Positions 38,183 to 49,913 are shown, numbered from the stretch's first letter. The stretch is 64,000 nt of DNA from Acanthopleura granulata (GCA_016165875.1 JABBOT010000007.1:7101245-7165244), one strand, 5' to 3'. Translations and numbers: made by a program. Notes: a model not told the origin generated them from the sequence alone.

Positions 38183-38886
38183 TAAACCAACAGGTGCCAA
38201 AACCTAATAAGTTATTTTGGTTCCTCGCAAGAATGCATGAAACCAGATTTCGTTAATTTCGCTAAAGTACTTCAGCAGATACCTTGTCGACGATCAGTAC
38301 CTAATCAAAATAGCTAATACATGGTCAAAAGAACAGACTGAGTGTTGAACAAGTTCCAAAAGCTTGTCAGTTATTAATGTCTTCATTAGAAAGCTTGAAA
38401 CCAAATTTGGTTTTAATTGATCAAGTATAATTCTGGTAATATTTTGCAGGCAAGTATTAGCCGGTCAAGATGGATGGAACAGTGTCAAACGGAAAAACAA
38501 ATTAACAAGTGCATGCCAAAAACTGTTAAGGTCCTGAAACAGAGTCCGGGAGACACCTACCAAGATTTAGCCAAGCAGTAATGTGTGTTTGTCTAAGTTC
38601 GTAACAAAATTTGATTAAATACCACCATTTAAATAGTTCTGAAGATATGTTACTGGTGAATGGCGGATGCCAGATGATATATAGCGAGTGACAGGTAGTG
38701 CAAACACAATATGTTTTCCCAAATACAAAGTGGGGAAAACGTAAGAATATGTATTTGTTTTTATAAGATATTGTTATGTAGATGATTATAGTTAAATGTT
38801 TAGACTGCAACAAGCATGGGATTTACAGGCCATGTTTATGTAATGACTTTATTGATTGTATCATGATATCATAACGCTCCTAAAGA

Positions 38887-39129
38887 GGTCGCCGTGGTTC
38901 TGTCGGTTAGCCCGCTAGCGCAGCGCAATGACCCAGAAGTCTCCCACCAATGTGTACGCTGTGAGTTCAGCTCATGTTGGTTTCCTTTCCGCCCGTAGGT
39001 GGGAAGGCCTACCAGCAACCTGCCGATGGTCGTGGGTTTCCCCCCATCATAATGTTGGCCGCCGTCGTGTAAGTGAAATATTCTGGAGTACGGCGTAAAA
39101 CATGAATCAAATGAATAAATAAATAAATA
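38887..39129 (+). mobile_element. tRNA-derived SINE, main family, nearly complete
   Basis: Starts GTCGCCGTGGTTCTGTCGGT TAGC (A box), then CGCAGCGCAATGACCCAG, GCTGTGAGTTCAGCTC (B box), GTGGGAAGGCCTACCAGC, GGCCGCCGTCGTGTAAGTGA and GAGTACGGCGTAAAACATGA, ending in an AAATAAAT run. One of the best-preserved copies. Confidence 0.9.
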
Positions 39130-39929
39130 ACGCTCTTACAATTTTTCTACTAAAGTATTGACACAAAACAGTATACCTGCTAATGAAGATACATGCTTAT
39201 TTCATGTGGTTCTTTCATGCAACAGTTTTATATCAAGTAAGGTTTACCACAGATTCTGCGGTTTGTTCTAAGTATCGTAGGCCTATAAACTCACAGACTA
39301 ATCTATTATACGTGATTGATTTTATTTCTTTTGATATACATTCATTTGATTTATTTCAGAATTCACAGTTAATTCGATCCGGTTTTTAGCACTTGGTTAA
39401 GACATGCCACTGTTTTGTGTCGTATGCTGTTCTCTTTCCGATCGTTTTTAAAGTGAATCTTCAATTGTTATCTGTTAAGAGAGTTGTGGTGTGATGACTG
39501 GTGATTTTGCATCTACTTGGTAGGTTATTTCATTAAATTGAAACACTTTTCACACCAAAGTTGACATATGTCATGTTTGTAGTGGCCAAGGTACCTAATG
39601 GTCTAGGTGAATGGGACTGCTTCCTTCTATTTCTTTGTTTTAGACAACTCCCGCAAATTGGTATGCTCGGAAATGAGAACATTTACCATGACGTTAAAGC
39701 CTCTGTCAAGCCATTCAGAACTCGGTTCATGCATCAGGCCACATTTTGTAAGGGTGTGTCTATATGTGCAATATTCTAGACCAGTGACGTCTTGTGTGTA
39801 GCATTCAACATCATTGCAATTTTTAACCCAATTCTGCTTAAGCTAGGGGTGTGTAAATTGTTACTTCTTAAATGTTTACATGAACATAAAATCCTAACTG
39901 AAGTATATTGATAAGAGGCCGGACTTCAC

Positions 39930-39998
39930 CGGTAACATGTGAACACTATCGTAGCTGCTCTGGTTTTTCTCACCATGCTGTAGTCTTTTTATATTGTG
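39930..39998 (+). repeat. MITE-like dispersed repeat, copy 1 of 4
   Basis: TTCACCGGTAACATGTGAAC and ATCGTAGCTGCTCTGGTTTT, the same blocks in the same order as the copy at 40414. Confidence 0.5.
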
Positions 39999-40413
39999 AG
40001 AATAACGCCTTAGTTAGAAAGCCATCAAGGACATAACACAGTTTAACATATTTTTTTACACAACGTCAAAGGAATTTGTACACTAGAGTTATCCCCACTG
40101 GGATGATTTGTGCTGGCAGGCTAAGAGTGGGATGCGTTAGTTGTCTTTGCATTTCATATTACTGTTTATTAAACCTAGTAACAATACACACTCCCTTTGC
40201 ATTGATTCCCTCTGACTGTCTGCCAAATGTGATGACAACACAGCGTTTTCAATAATAGTGGAACACTGACGTATAATCTATTGTAATTAATATCACTGCA
40301 CTGTTTTCGCTTAAGCCACTGAGTTAGGGGGGTCATTTGCTGTTTCTAAAACATTTCCATAATTAAGTCAAGCAACACATCAACTGAAGTAAACTGACAG
40401 GAGTCCAGGACTG

Positions 40414-40488
40414 ACCAATTACGCGTGACCAATTGCCAACCACGACACTGTAGTCGCTGCTCTGGTTTTACTCTCAATCGTCCTGTGG
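40414..40488 (+). repeat. MITE-like dispersed repeat, copy 2 of 4
   Basis: ACCAATTACGCGTGACCAAT, then CACTGTAGTCGCTGCTCTGG and TTTTACTCTCAAT. The reverse complements of 42920-43000 and 49095-49180 align with it. Confidence 0.6.
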
Positions 40489-41679
40489 CGTTATCTCGCC
40501 GTACATCCAGGCCCCGTTTTCATGAAACGCACTTAGACAACTGATCCTCTGTAAAAATCTATCAGTAAATGAGATTTCTGTAGATCGGTAAATAAGATAT
40601 CTGTAGATAGAACAATTAGTATATTCAAGGAGGAGAAAAGGCGTGCTCCTAAGTGATATCTATCCTTCCAAGATAATTCGCCCATTTGGTGTGTGATTTC
40701 AGTTCTATGTTGTCATTATTTAAGCTGATATAGAAATCGCGACAGACATTGTTTTCTTTTTCAGATATTGAATGTGTTGCTTGATAAGGGTTGTGTATTG
40801 CATCTCTGCAATGTGTTGTATTTAAGCAGGTTTCATATTTTATGTCTTTGCTTCATACAAAGCAGAGGGAGTTAAGTCCGCCTGTATCTGTTATAGACCC
40901 TACGTACACATTTGGCGATCGTACCACGATTTTCTAAGTGGTCGGCGTTTTGAAAAAAAAAAAGAACGGATTATACCATGGAGGTTCATTTTATATTTCA
41001 AATGCATATTAGGGTTTCATTTTTCATTGAATGTTCACTCTAGGCTTACTTGGAAGCCAGCGTTCTAAAATGTGTTTGTAGTAATTGCGACAGCAGTATT
41101 CATACAAAGACGACCAATATGAAATTGCTTATCGTAGACATTATTAAATAGCAGCCTTTGCCGTTATTATCTCTTCAAAGATAATTTTCCCATCCATGTA
41201 TGTTTCAGTGATATACAGTACGAACGTATTTAAGACTATCACACGCAATTCCCGATCTTAATAGTTTAAAATCAGTGTTCGGCAATTTATCGTATATATC
41301 CCATCACCACAAACGTTCGAAATAAATAAAGTTATGTTTATGTCGTTCTTAATTTTTTCCCTGGTGTGCATGTTTGGTAAAATTTAAAAGATGCATTAAT
41401 ATTGAGAGTGTTAAGGACTTGCATATTTTGACTTTGACAAAGAGCGTTAAAATTTTCAATTTTCTTCGGCCCCAAAAATGATTTCATTTCATCCCTTTTC
41501 ATGCCTTAATTCATTTTCCAAATGTTATTAAAATCTGCCCTCTAAGTTTTAATACAAAGTATTGTAAATTCATTGCAGCAATCAAGCTTTTTCTCTCTGT
41601 ATAACTTAAGTTGTGATTTGCTCATAGAGGTTATGCAAACTGCTTTTCTTTTGGCAACATTTATTTGCATCCCAGACTG

Positions 41680-41875
41680 TCGATATAAAACGGTCTAAAC
41701 ATTTCCGTGATGCCTTACCAGGCGATCAAGGGAAAGGAGATAAGAATCCATTGCCGCGAAAGATTTCCAGGTTAAAAGTTGATTTATAAAGTTATCAAGC
41801 ACTTCAAAACAAACAGATTTGTCCATTTTGATCTGTTTCCACCCCACTTCCAAAATAACTAAGACTGTATTATTT
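41680..41875 (+). repeat. Dispersed unclassified repeat, copy 3 of 3
   Basis: TTTCCAGGTTAAAAGTTGAT, TATAAAGTTAT and CTGTTTCCACCCCACTTCCA AAATAACT correspond to the 3' half of the copy at 32283-32560. Confidence 0.45.
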
Positions 41876-42032
41876 GTTTTTGTTTAAAGGGTTTACCTGT
41901 CCTGGTTGCTCTACACACGGTTGCTGGCTACAGAAGTCAATACATAGATGGTTGTAGGATGAGTATGTATTCCTCTACACCCCAGCTTGTGGAGGCTTAC
42001 TAATATTTCTGCGGCGTTGTCGCTAGCCAAGT

Positions 42033-42084
42033 AATCACGTGGCCTTTCCACTACTTTGTATCGTAGTGGAAAGGTCATGTGATT
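42033..42084. repeat. 22-bp inverted repeat with an 8-bp loop
   Basis: The arm 42033-42054 (AATCACGTGGCCTTTCCACT AC) is the reverse complement of 42063-42084 at 20 of 22 positions. It lies beyond the 3' end of gene B. Confidence 0.85.
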
Positions 42085-42919
42085 CCTTTGCTGCGTTGTC
42101 GCATCTTTGCATGTTGGAAGCGGTAAAAGCCAAAGGCGGGCAAGACACCGGCGACGTGACAATTCCCTAATGGTTTTCAAGATGTCTCTAGCACATCGGC
42201 TTGCTTTTCACCCGTTCTTGGCGTATCGTTTCTTAGTTGATCTCGTGCAAATTAAACTTCGTAACGCTCTGTTCACAAGTGCTGTCGGGATCTTGACAAT
42301 TCTCAACAGTTGCCTGATAAAGGTGCTTCCCTTTGGGCTCGGCAATGGCATCAATTCGAGGGCCTGTTTTAAAAAAAGTTGAGAAAAATGTGACACGTCA
42401 GGATCCTTTCCGTAACTAGGTTACGCTTTCCCTTGTGGTGCTGGGCAAATCTGGCGACAATCTCACCCTAGCTTGTTTATTTTTTGGCGTTTCGTCAAGC
42501 AGTCACCGAACACGTCATTCAGTTTTGTTTTTGCGCAATCGTTCATCTGATTTTTTCGACTTGCGTTCACGGAGAAAGTTTCGGGACTCCAGGAATCAAT
42601 CATCAAGCTCATCAAAGTGAGTTGTTCGTGGTGCTCTTAAATCGTTTAAGAGTTCCTTGTTAAACTCATCAAGAGATCCCATTAACGAATTAAGCTGTTG
42701 TGTAGAATATTATCCTTTTAGATTCGGAGTTTTGGCGATGAACAACCATTGCATACATACTCAGGGTCTAGGGCCTCTCTATTTTAGTGTACAGAGGAGT
42801 CTGGCTGTACAGAAATCCGGCTTTGGAAAAAACCCTCTGCCTTTAATGTAGAATGAATGATTATGCTTTGTCGACAATGTTTCAGCCATGTCATGGCGAC
42901 TTTAATACAGAAGATAACA

Positions 42920-43000
42920 GTATAGACAGTAAGACCAGAGCATCGACGACAATGTGAGGATTGGTAAATTGTCACACGTAACCGGTGAAATCAACCTCTT
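42920..43000 (-). repeat. MITE-like dispersed repeat, copy 3 of 4
   Basis: On the minus strand: TTCACCGGTTACGTGTGACA, ACATTGTCGTCGATGCTCTG, GTCTTACTGTC. It lies close to the gene B transcript end. Confidence 0.55.
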
Positions 43001-43530
43001 CTTGTTAATTTACCTCGGGTTTTTATTCCAACCGTTCATGTAAATCCATAAAAAGTATCCGCTTATATGACTTCGTGGCAATATGGTTGAAACAGAATTA
43101 AATAATCAAAATGCAGTGATGTTATTAAAGTGAAATATATTTAATGCCACTGGGCTAGAAAAATTCAAAGGCATCTGTTTTCATCACCTTTGATAAACAG
43201 TGACATGCAAACAAGGCACATGGACCAGTCCTTGGGAATGGTTTCTCCACAAGCAAAATCCTGGTTTATGCAGGTATACTGGAAATGTTTCAAAATATCT
43301 ATATTCAGATTTAAATACCGATCATCATTTGCAAAATAATTCACATAACCACCACTTACTGTTTGACAAATATCATTTTATATACTTGTGAAATAATACA
43401 CATTTAAAAAGACAACAATTAGAGTTTGTACAGAATAGCCATTCTCGCACTGAATAGTTTACTTAGATGAGAGTCGATTCAAAGGAGAAACAGTGGAAAA
43501 TTAATTAAACAGTGGAACCCTATCCCATTA

Positions 43531-43536
43531 TTTAAT
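43531..43536 (-). promoter_or_regulatory. Possible polyadenylation signal of gene B
   Basis: Reads ATTAAA on the minus strand, 58 bp past the gene B stop codon. A canonical AATAAA also occurs at 43022-43027. Either could be used; such hexamers are common by chance in AT-rich DNA. Confidence 0.25.
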
Positions 43537-43593
43537 TTTGACATTTTGATCTTCGTATGAGATTTAGTATTTAGATATTCTGATCTTTGTATG

Positions 43594-45635
43594 TCAAACA
43601 TTTGGTTGCCAGCCGGATTGTATAAACAAGCAAATCTTACGCAACTCGATGGACCTCAAGCTAGGAAACGTATCCTGAAGAGATACTTCATCAAATTTAC
43701 TCAGCAAGTCCCCGTCAATGTTTTCATTGACAAACGAATCAATGACGGTGTCTTTGAGTCCAAGACGACGCAAAGCATCCGATACCTCTGAAACCGACAG
43801 AACAGTCAGACCGGAAGCCGCCTTCAGGCCCGACTCATCATCGCCTGCTGCGTCAGCAAAACACGAATTCACAGAAGAAGGCTTGCCTTTACCTGACGAG
43901 GCATTGGTGGCCGCGTGACCCGATGTACCGCTCTGTGGGCAAAACCCACCCATCTGTGAACATGACGCCCCCAAGGGGAGATCATCCAAGTGTGCCCCCG
44001 GCGACACGGATCTGTAAGACCCACTATCGTAATAAGAAACGACCTCATCTGGGGGTAGACAGCCTTGGGGGCAACTGGGTGGCTCATCCACAGGGCTGTA
44101 GTCGGAGTCGCTCGGTTTTCGCAGAAGGTAAGGTTCGGGAAAATCATAGTCCCGAAGATCTTCGTCCAAGTCACTGATATCCACGGCTTGATCACCAAAC
44201 GACACACTGGATGAGCTGTTCTCGAAGTTTGTACTGGAGTCGTCAGCGTTAGTCTTGTCACGGGAGCTTGTGTCACTTTCTGTGCTACTACCGCTGATCA
44301 CGCTGCCAGTGTGGTTTCTAACCGGTTCCTGAAAATGAAGCGCCTGTTCGACAGGCTGCGTTCTGTGCAGCACTTCATATATGTTCTGTACCGTCCCGTT
44401 CACACTGCTTTTGGGACGCGGAACCCGCGGTGGTAGAGGCGGTGGCGGCGCGGCTTCTAGTGGTTGCACTTTGCACACCGGAGGCCCTGATAATGACGTA
44501 ATTGAATCAGGCTGAGCGGATTGGTCTTCTCCGGTTGTGACCTTCATCCGGTCGTCCGTGGAAAATATTGGACAGGATAGGTACGTACCTTCGAGAGACA
44601 ATCGGAAGCTGGAGCTACGCTCCGCTGAGCTTGCCCGTTTCTCTTTGGGGGTGCGTCTCTTAACTTTCTGTCCCGTGGTCAGCCAGATCATCTCGTAGTC
44701 GGAGCTGCTGTCAGCGGACTCCAATGCTGTTGGTAACGTGATTGATCCAGACGGGTCAATGTACTGGTCCTGATCGCTGGCGACAGTCGCGTAACTTGTC
44801 CTGGAGAACCGGGAAAGGTCCTGAGGAACAGTCAACCTAGGTTCATTCGACGACTGGTCTCCCAGAGGCACGTTTCCATTTGTATTAATCATGTCGGTGT
44901 CCGAATCTGCCACGTTTGGTGCGGTGTCTGTAACAAAGTCAAAGGACACTTTCATGTCGCGGACATAAACTTCAGCTCTTTCTTGGCACATTTCTAAAGC
45001 TTGCTGATAAGCTTTACTCTCCAGAAGCGGACGCGTAGCGTAGGCCACTTTAAACGACAACAACGACTGTGTTGAGAGTTCTAAAAGTATGTTTTTGTAA
45101 TTCATAATGGTAGCGGCAACAACTGTGTCTTCTTCGAATGATGCGTTCAGCCGAAGCATGCCTGAAAATGAGCAAGGGGCATTTGGGATGCGTCCGTAAA
45201 CTAATTTGACATCCAAAGGAAAGTGAAGCTTTTGCAATATATCAGTTAACTGCATCACACAACCCGTAACGGAACCGTTTGTGTAGGAAATCGGATAAAA
45301 TGTCCCCGACTGGTTCAAGTTGATGAGGATTTCCCTGTCGGTGTCATCAGTGCATTTCAGAAATTTAACTTCCGAGTCCTTTTTCTTCTTTTTCTTGAAC
45401 AGACTAAAGTCTTTGGTTGTTTTCGATGATCCCACATACACTTTGCCAGCCCTCAGGACATCACCGGGTAGGAGTTCGCGTCTGGCATAAGTCATTGAGC
45501 CGTTTTTGTCCGACAGAATGTAGAATCCCACCAACTTTGTAGTGACGATGAAACGGCACACGCGAGAAGACGCTATTGCAGAAATAGACCCGAAGTGCGG
45601 AACTTTTCGACCATCCTTCAATACGGCAAACCATC
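43594..45635 (-). CDS. GAREM: GAREM-like adaptor, gene B, last exon (rest of CABIT, disordered middle, SAM)
   Basis: This is the main exon of a second GAREM-type adaptor. With the exon at 56808-57123 it gives 785 aa. It starts with GWFAVLKDG, the second part of CABIT (residues 106 to about 310), including a Phe-Leu-Lys-Cys at 197-200 that aligns with the Tyr-Leu-Gln-Cys of gene A. The middle has a basic run of lysines (about 186-191), a YEMIWLTTG motif at 419-427, a PPPPLPPRVPRPK SH3-ligand-like stretch (502-514, PxxPxR type), an IYEVL motif (about 524-528) and acidic Tyr motifs such as DYDFPEPY. A SAM domain ends the protein (about 716-782, ending SGWQPNV). The stop is TGA at 43594-43596 and the acceptor is TTTTTCCTTTAG/GA. 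As I recall the family, vertebrate GAREM1 has a similar YExxWLxxG motif around a signalling tyrosine, so this paralogue may be the more conventional of the two. No ATG opens this exon; its start is intronic splicing, not a new initiation. Confidence 0.94.
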
Positions 45636-46682
45636 CTAAAGGAAAAAAAGGGAAAAAAGTATAAATTTCAAGATATGCAGCATAAAATTAATAATGCTTT
45701 TCCTTCTTCAAACCAATCCAGTTACATACCATAGGTGGCTTGTGGTTGTGACAACAGCTGATGAGATGAATATTCACTTGTCACCTGGTGTCATCGATTC
45801 TTATAGCATCTGTTGCTTATTTTATTATCGACGTTCTGACTTCCTTATTGTGAAACTTGGCTGAAAATCATACCCATTATATTAATTATCTTACTTTATA
45901 CTATAACAGATTTATCATTTGACACTCCACCTATGCGGTTTTTGTGGCACTATATATCTCAAATTATAAAACCCGCCACGGGTAATTCATTTCCATCCTG
46001 CTATCAAACTCAAACTGATTATTAGGAATAAATATCGGAAAATAACCGCCGAAAAGTAACCTTTTCCATTCAAAGTTGTCCTACTCTGTCAAAATTTGTT
46101 TATCCAAGCAATAAGATACACAAATGGCATTGCCCCAAAGACAGAACTAATGGCCGTTTTCGAGAATGATATTTATCATCATCTGAGAAATTGTTGGACA
46201 CAAACCACAAGGTGAGGTAATGAGTTCGTTAATTTCTGATTAACAAGCGCTCATGCGTTCGTTAAAGTGGTTAACAAGCACTGAATCCACAAAGATATGG
46301 AGTTACGTGGAACGTTTGAAGCCTTTCTGAAGCCTCCTGCAAATACTAGTCAATGACGTTTGCTTAAATGCAACCTTACTGGTATTTATTTACCCATGAG
46401 TACGGTGCGAATGACAAAAAAAACTACACCAGCTTTTGCATGGCTCGATTCATGTCCGACGACAGCTATCTCCGAAAATAGCAGAGCTAGTTTTATTTGA
46501 ATTCCACGACTTTTTTCCCACTCCGCGCTGAAGTCACGTATCAGGGTACACTCTATTCTGAGCTTCATGTAATGACGCCGGACTAAAACAGATGAGCGCC
46601 ACCCCCTACTCCCAGCTCCCCGTTCTCCTTCAGTTTCTTACTACTATGTGTTTAGTAGTGCAAAAACTGACGTATGCCTGCT

Positions 46683-46914
46683 GAGTTAGATTGGATTATT
46701 AGGTGTTTTTCGCCAATATTTTTTATTCTATTTTCGGTGAAGTTTATGGGTGAAGAAACCAGATTACCCATAGTAAGCTACATAAGGTCATCAGCCATCG
46801 GGTACAACACAAACCTTTTGACGAAAGCAAGAGAGACAGAGTGGGATTCGAACCCGTGACCTCACTGGTCAAGGGTCGAGCGGCTGCGACGTGATAGAGG
46901 CGCAGGCATTGATT
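46683..46914 (-). mobile_element. tRNA-derived SINE, third family
   Basis: On the minus strand the head has GACCAGTGAGGTCACGGGTT CGAATCCC, a well-formed B box, and the far end has GGCGAAAAACACCTAATAAT CC. Between them the sequence differs from the main family, so this is a separate SINE. The B box might be taken for a tRNA gene, but no cloverleaf partner is present. Confidence 0.6.
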
Positions 46915-46928
46915 ATCATTGCCGTAGT

Positions 46929-47190
46929 TTATTGATTTATTTGATCCTTGTTTTACGCCATACTGAAGAGTATTTCGCTTATACGACGTCGATCAGCATT
47001 ATGGTGAGAGGAAACCGGGTAGAGCTTGGGAGAAACCCAGGACCATCCACACGTTGCTGGCTGACCTTCAAACGAACGATCGGAGAGAAAATCAGCAAGG
47101 GCAGGACTTGAACTCTGAGTGACCTCATTGGTGAGAAGTTTCTGAGTCCTTGTTGTGTACGATCACCCTAACCACTTGACAACGTCATGA
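46929..47190 (-). mobile_element. tRNA-derived SINE, main family
   Basis: TTTATTTGATCCTTGTTTTA, GACGTCGATCAGCATTATGG, AAACCGGGTAGAGCTTGGGA, GGACTTGAACTCTGAGTGAC and a degraded head. It lies directly beside the third-family SINE. Confidence 0.8.
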
Positions 47191-47413
47191 GAGAAAAAAA
47201 TGTGTTGTTTCGGAAACAATTTCGCATTAGATCAAGCTTATAATGAATTAATACTCTAATTACTAATTTTAGCAAATCTTTTCGAATCCAAAATAATCTT
47301 GTGTAACATTGACAAATTACTTTCTGCCAACAGTGAGTAGATACTTATTTAGCATAAAAAATTAAACATAATACATGTTGTTGTTTTTTTAAGATACCAA
47401 TATAAATATGCAC

Positions 47414-47663
47414 AGGGGTCTCTGTAGCTGAGTGGCTAGCCTGTTAGAGCGGCGCATTGAGGAACTGCTCAGAATACCAATGCAGTCGCTGTGAGTTCAA
47501 TTCCAAATCATGCTGGCTTCCTCTCCGGTCTGGCTTCCTCATCCAACCGGTGGATGGTGGTACTTGATCTCTACCAGGTTTCTTATCACTATATGACTAG
47601 CCTCCGTCGTATAGGTAAAATATGCCTGAGTACGACACATGAAGTCCCAACGTAACAAATAAA
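47414..47663 (+). mobile_element. tRNA-derived SINE, main family, with good tRNA-like head
   Basis: GGTCTCTGTAGCTGAGTGGC TAGC (A box), GCTGTGAGTTCAATTCC (B box), then a core in which GGCTTCCTCTCCGGTCT is partly repeated as TGGCTTCCTCATCC. The tail is diverged (TGAGTACGACACATGAAGTC). Confidence 0.8.
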
Positions 47664-48545
47664 TATGCACATTTAAGGGGAGGCAACTGTGGTCAGTTCA
47701 TAAAGGACACGCGATTTCCAGGTAAAATTTCAATTTAAGCATGACTGATTTGCTGGAATGCACTGAATGAATTAGTCTGAAAGCAGCGCACGTAGTCCCA
47801 TTATCAATTTACAAGTATCATGATATCTCGGACGATCAGAGTCACATGAGTACACCGAAAATTTCATCATACATGAATCACCAATCTGCAGGTGTAGATG
47901 TTATTTTAGCTCCACACAAGAAGGCCTATAAATGTGAAAAACATAAATAAACGACAACAGATTTCAGGACAAGCGAGACAGAAGACAACTTAATGCGACA
48001 TTACAAAATACAATTTCCATTACTGGATCCCAAATGCACATGACTATTATTTCTTCGTGCAGCTAACATGAGGCCAACACATTGACAAGACACTCGACGA
48101 GTGAAGCTTAATTTGATGCAGAGAATAATTTTAGGAAACCCATGCCCTAAGTAAAACTGGAGAGACCTTTTTCAGATTTACAAAAGTGCTTACATCGCTT
48201 TTAAAAAAGATATTCATTCTGTCTACCACTGTGTCAGAAAGATATAAGTTTCTCGGACTGAAGGTTTGTTATCATAAGCTTTGGATATATGAAGAATTCT
48301 TTTTGAAGCGATACAAGCCAATAATTTTGTTAAAACACTATATCCTTTGAACGCTACCTATAATAAAAAATTTATCTTTACAGAAATATGTATTTTATTA
48401 ATTTCTCTGGACAAACGATAAACCATCAGAAAAATTATTCATTTCACAGTCACGGTTCACAATCATGCTCTTTAGAAACATACAAAGATAGATACATAAA
48501 GATAAAACAATAGAGAGCCAATCATAAAAGTTTGGGATCTAACAC

Positions 48546-48799
48546 CTTCCGTGGCCGAGGGTGTAAGAGCGCTAGTGCAACGCAATGAGCCAGGATTCTC
48601 TCACAAATGTGATCGTTGTGAGTTGAGGGGTTCCTCTCCAGTCGTACGTGGGAAGGTCTGGCTGCAACCTGCGAACGGCGACGTGTTTCCCCGAGTCTCT
48701 ATCCGGTTTCCTCGCACCATAATGCTGGCCGCCGTAAATAAGTGAAACATTGTTGAGCACGCGGCGTTAAAAAACCAATCAAATAAATAAATAAATACA
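48546..48799 (+). mobile_element. tRNA-derived SINE, main family, nearly complete
   Basis: CCGTGGCCGAGGGTGTAAGA head, GGAAGGTCTGGCTGCAACCT core, ACCATAATGCTGGCCGCCGT and a tail AACCAATCAAATAAATAAAT. Confidence 0.88.
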
Positions 48800-49094
48800 T
48801 ATAACTTTAAGGAACTTTATGAAGATTAATAACAGCGGTAAACTATACAAATCGCTGTCGCTCGTTTTTCATCAAATGTGGTGCATATGTGGCGTGAGAT
48901 TCCATTTTACAGCAGACCTTAAAATCTGAAGAGTGATCAGTCTCAATCCCTATATCTCACATTAAATCATTAGCTTGGTAAGTTTGATGTTACCGTTGGG
49001 CGGTGTGGATAAATATAGAGATTTACTACATCAGTGGCAAAATACCATTGCATGCTGATAACTATTTTCTAGAATAATATAAGACGCTACAAAA

Positions 49095-49180
49095 TGTAGA
49101 TTAAAACCAGAGCAGCGACAACAGTTTCATATTTGGCAAGAATGGTGACACCTAAAACCGGCGAAATTTGGCATTAAGGA
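49095..49180 (-). repeat. MITE-like dispersed repeat, copy 4 of 4
   Basis: On the minus strand: TTTCGCCGGTTTTAGGTGTC, AACTGTTGTCGCTGCTCTGG, TTTTAATCTAC. It is immediately upstream (plus strand) of the duplicated repeat at 49265. Confidence 0.55.
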
Positions 49181-49264
49181 AGGGTTTTATTCTATAACTG
49201 TTAATGTAAATTCTTAAATTCTAGCAACTTACATGGTAAGACCATGATATAATTCACGTTACCA

Positions 49265-49420
49265 TGTTTAAAAGGTCCGATAGTGAATTAATATAGCTAT
49301 AAATAATGTTCAGTAATAAGTATGTTTCACTTTAATGGTACATATATACACAATGGCCGCAAAATTTCCGTTTTGACCACTCTAACATCCAGTCATTGGT
49401 TCCAACAATCCTGGCGAAAC
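49265..49420 (+). repeat. Direct repeat, left copy, flanking the P-loop fragment
   Basis: AAGGTCCGATAGTGAATTAA, TTTCACTTTAATGGTACATA, GCCGCAAAATTTCCGTTTTG and CAGTCATTGGTTCC correspond in order to 49914-50055. Confidence 0.6.
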
Positions 49421-49502
49421 ACGACATGTGTTGCCCTAGTATATGAATGTAGAAAGACAAAATCGGAAACAAAGTTTCACTGATTTTAGAAATAAAGCAA
49501 CT

Positions 49503-49786
49503 CTACTCTAAGTTTACACTCATCTGCACTTTCTGGTGTTCCGTGAGTCTTCCGCCGCCTACGGTTTTTTTGGAAATATCCACAATGTGGACATAATCTA
49601 TCAAAACGTCAGCACGTTCAGTGTTTGATCTGGACACAACGCCATTGTTTTCTGACTGTCCCATCCACATAATAATAATTTTCAGTCTTTCTGCTATCAT
49701 CTTTACAGTGAACATCTTCCCCGCTCCTTCCTGACCAGTGAGGCAGAAAATGTAGCCTTTCGTGGCTAGGTCGATTGCTTTCTATC
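49503..49786 (-). pseudogene. P-loop NTPase-like fragment (STAND/nSTAND type), probably decayed
   Basis: On the minus strand an AG-preceded open frame reads AIDLATKGYIFCLTGQEGAG then K-M-F-T-V-K-M-I-A-E-R-L. The GQEGAGK segment looks like a Walker A loop after a hydrophobic strand, as in the STAND NTPases expanded in molluscs, but the Ser/Thr that should follow Lys is Met. Further on, ADVLIDYVHIVDI might be the Walker B strand with only one good acid. No continuation is visible on either side and it lies in the gene B intron. A single exon of a longer gene is possible; a dead fragment is more likely. Confidence 0.3.
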
Positions 49787-49913
49787 GTAAGGGATTAATT
49801 ATAAATACAGTAACATTTTCACTGTTTACTGGTGCAAGGCAATGTGAGATACGTACGTGTTATTATGGGATGGAACAGTCAGAAAACAATGTCGCACTTT
49901 TAACATGCATCTT

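Larger units (their letters stand above)
35182..43593. other. Intergenic region between gene A start and gene B end
   Basis: This spacer of about 8.4 kb separates the two genes, which run in the same direction. It must contain the gene A promoter near 35.2-35.6 kb and the gene B transcript end near 43.0-43.5 kb. I could not point to a convincing TATA box. It contains an AATC microsatellite (36658-36769), two SINE copies (38092-38182, 38887-39129), three copies of a MITE-like family (39930-43000), one copy of a dispersed repeat (41680-41875) and a perfect-looking hairpin (42033-42084). Reading frames at 42.1-42.7 kb on both strands are short and do not resemble a known protein. Confidence 0.6.

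Noticed and set aside
42107..42620. Overlapping short frames on both strands, possibly a decayed gene
   Set aside because: Some runs look protein-like, but they change frame often and match nothing I know; not strong enough to list as a pseudogene.
45619..45635. Gene B starting within the large exon near 45621
   Set aside because: The codon there is TTG, and the exon is entered by an acceptor in the middle of CABIT; the first exon at 56808-57123 explains it.
46849..46910. tRNA gene suggested by GGGTTCGAATCCC
   Set aside because: No acceptor stem or anticodon arm can be assembled; the sequence continues into a SINE body.
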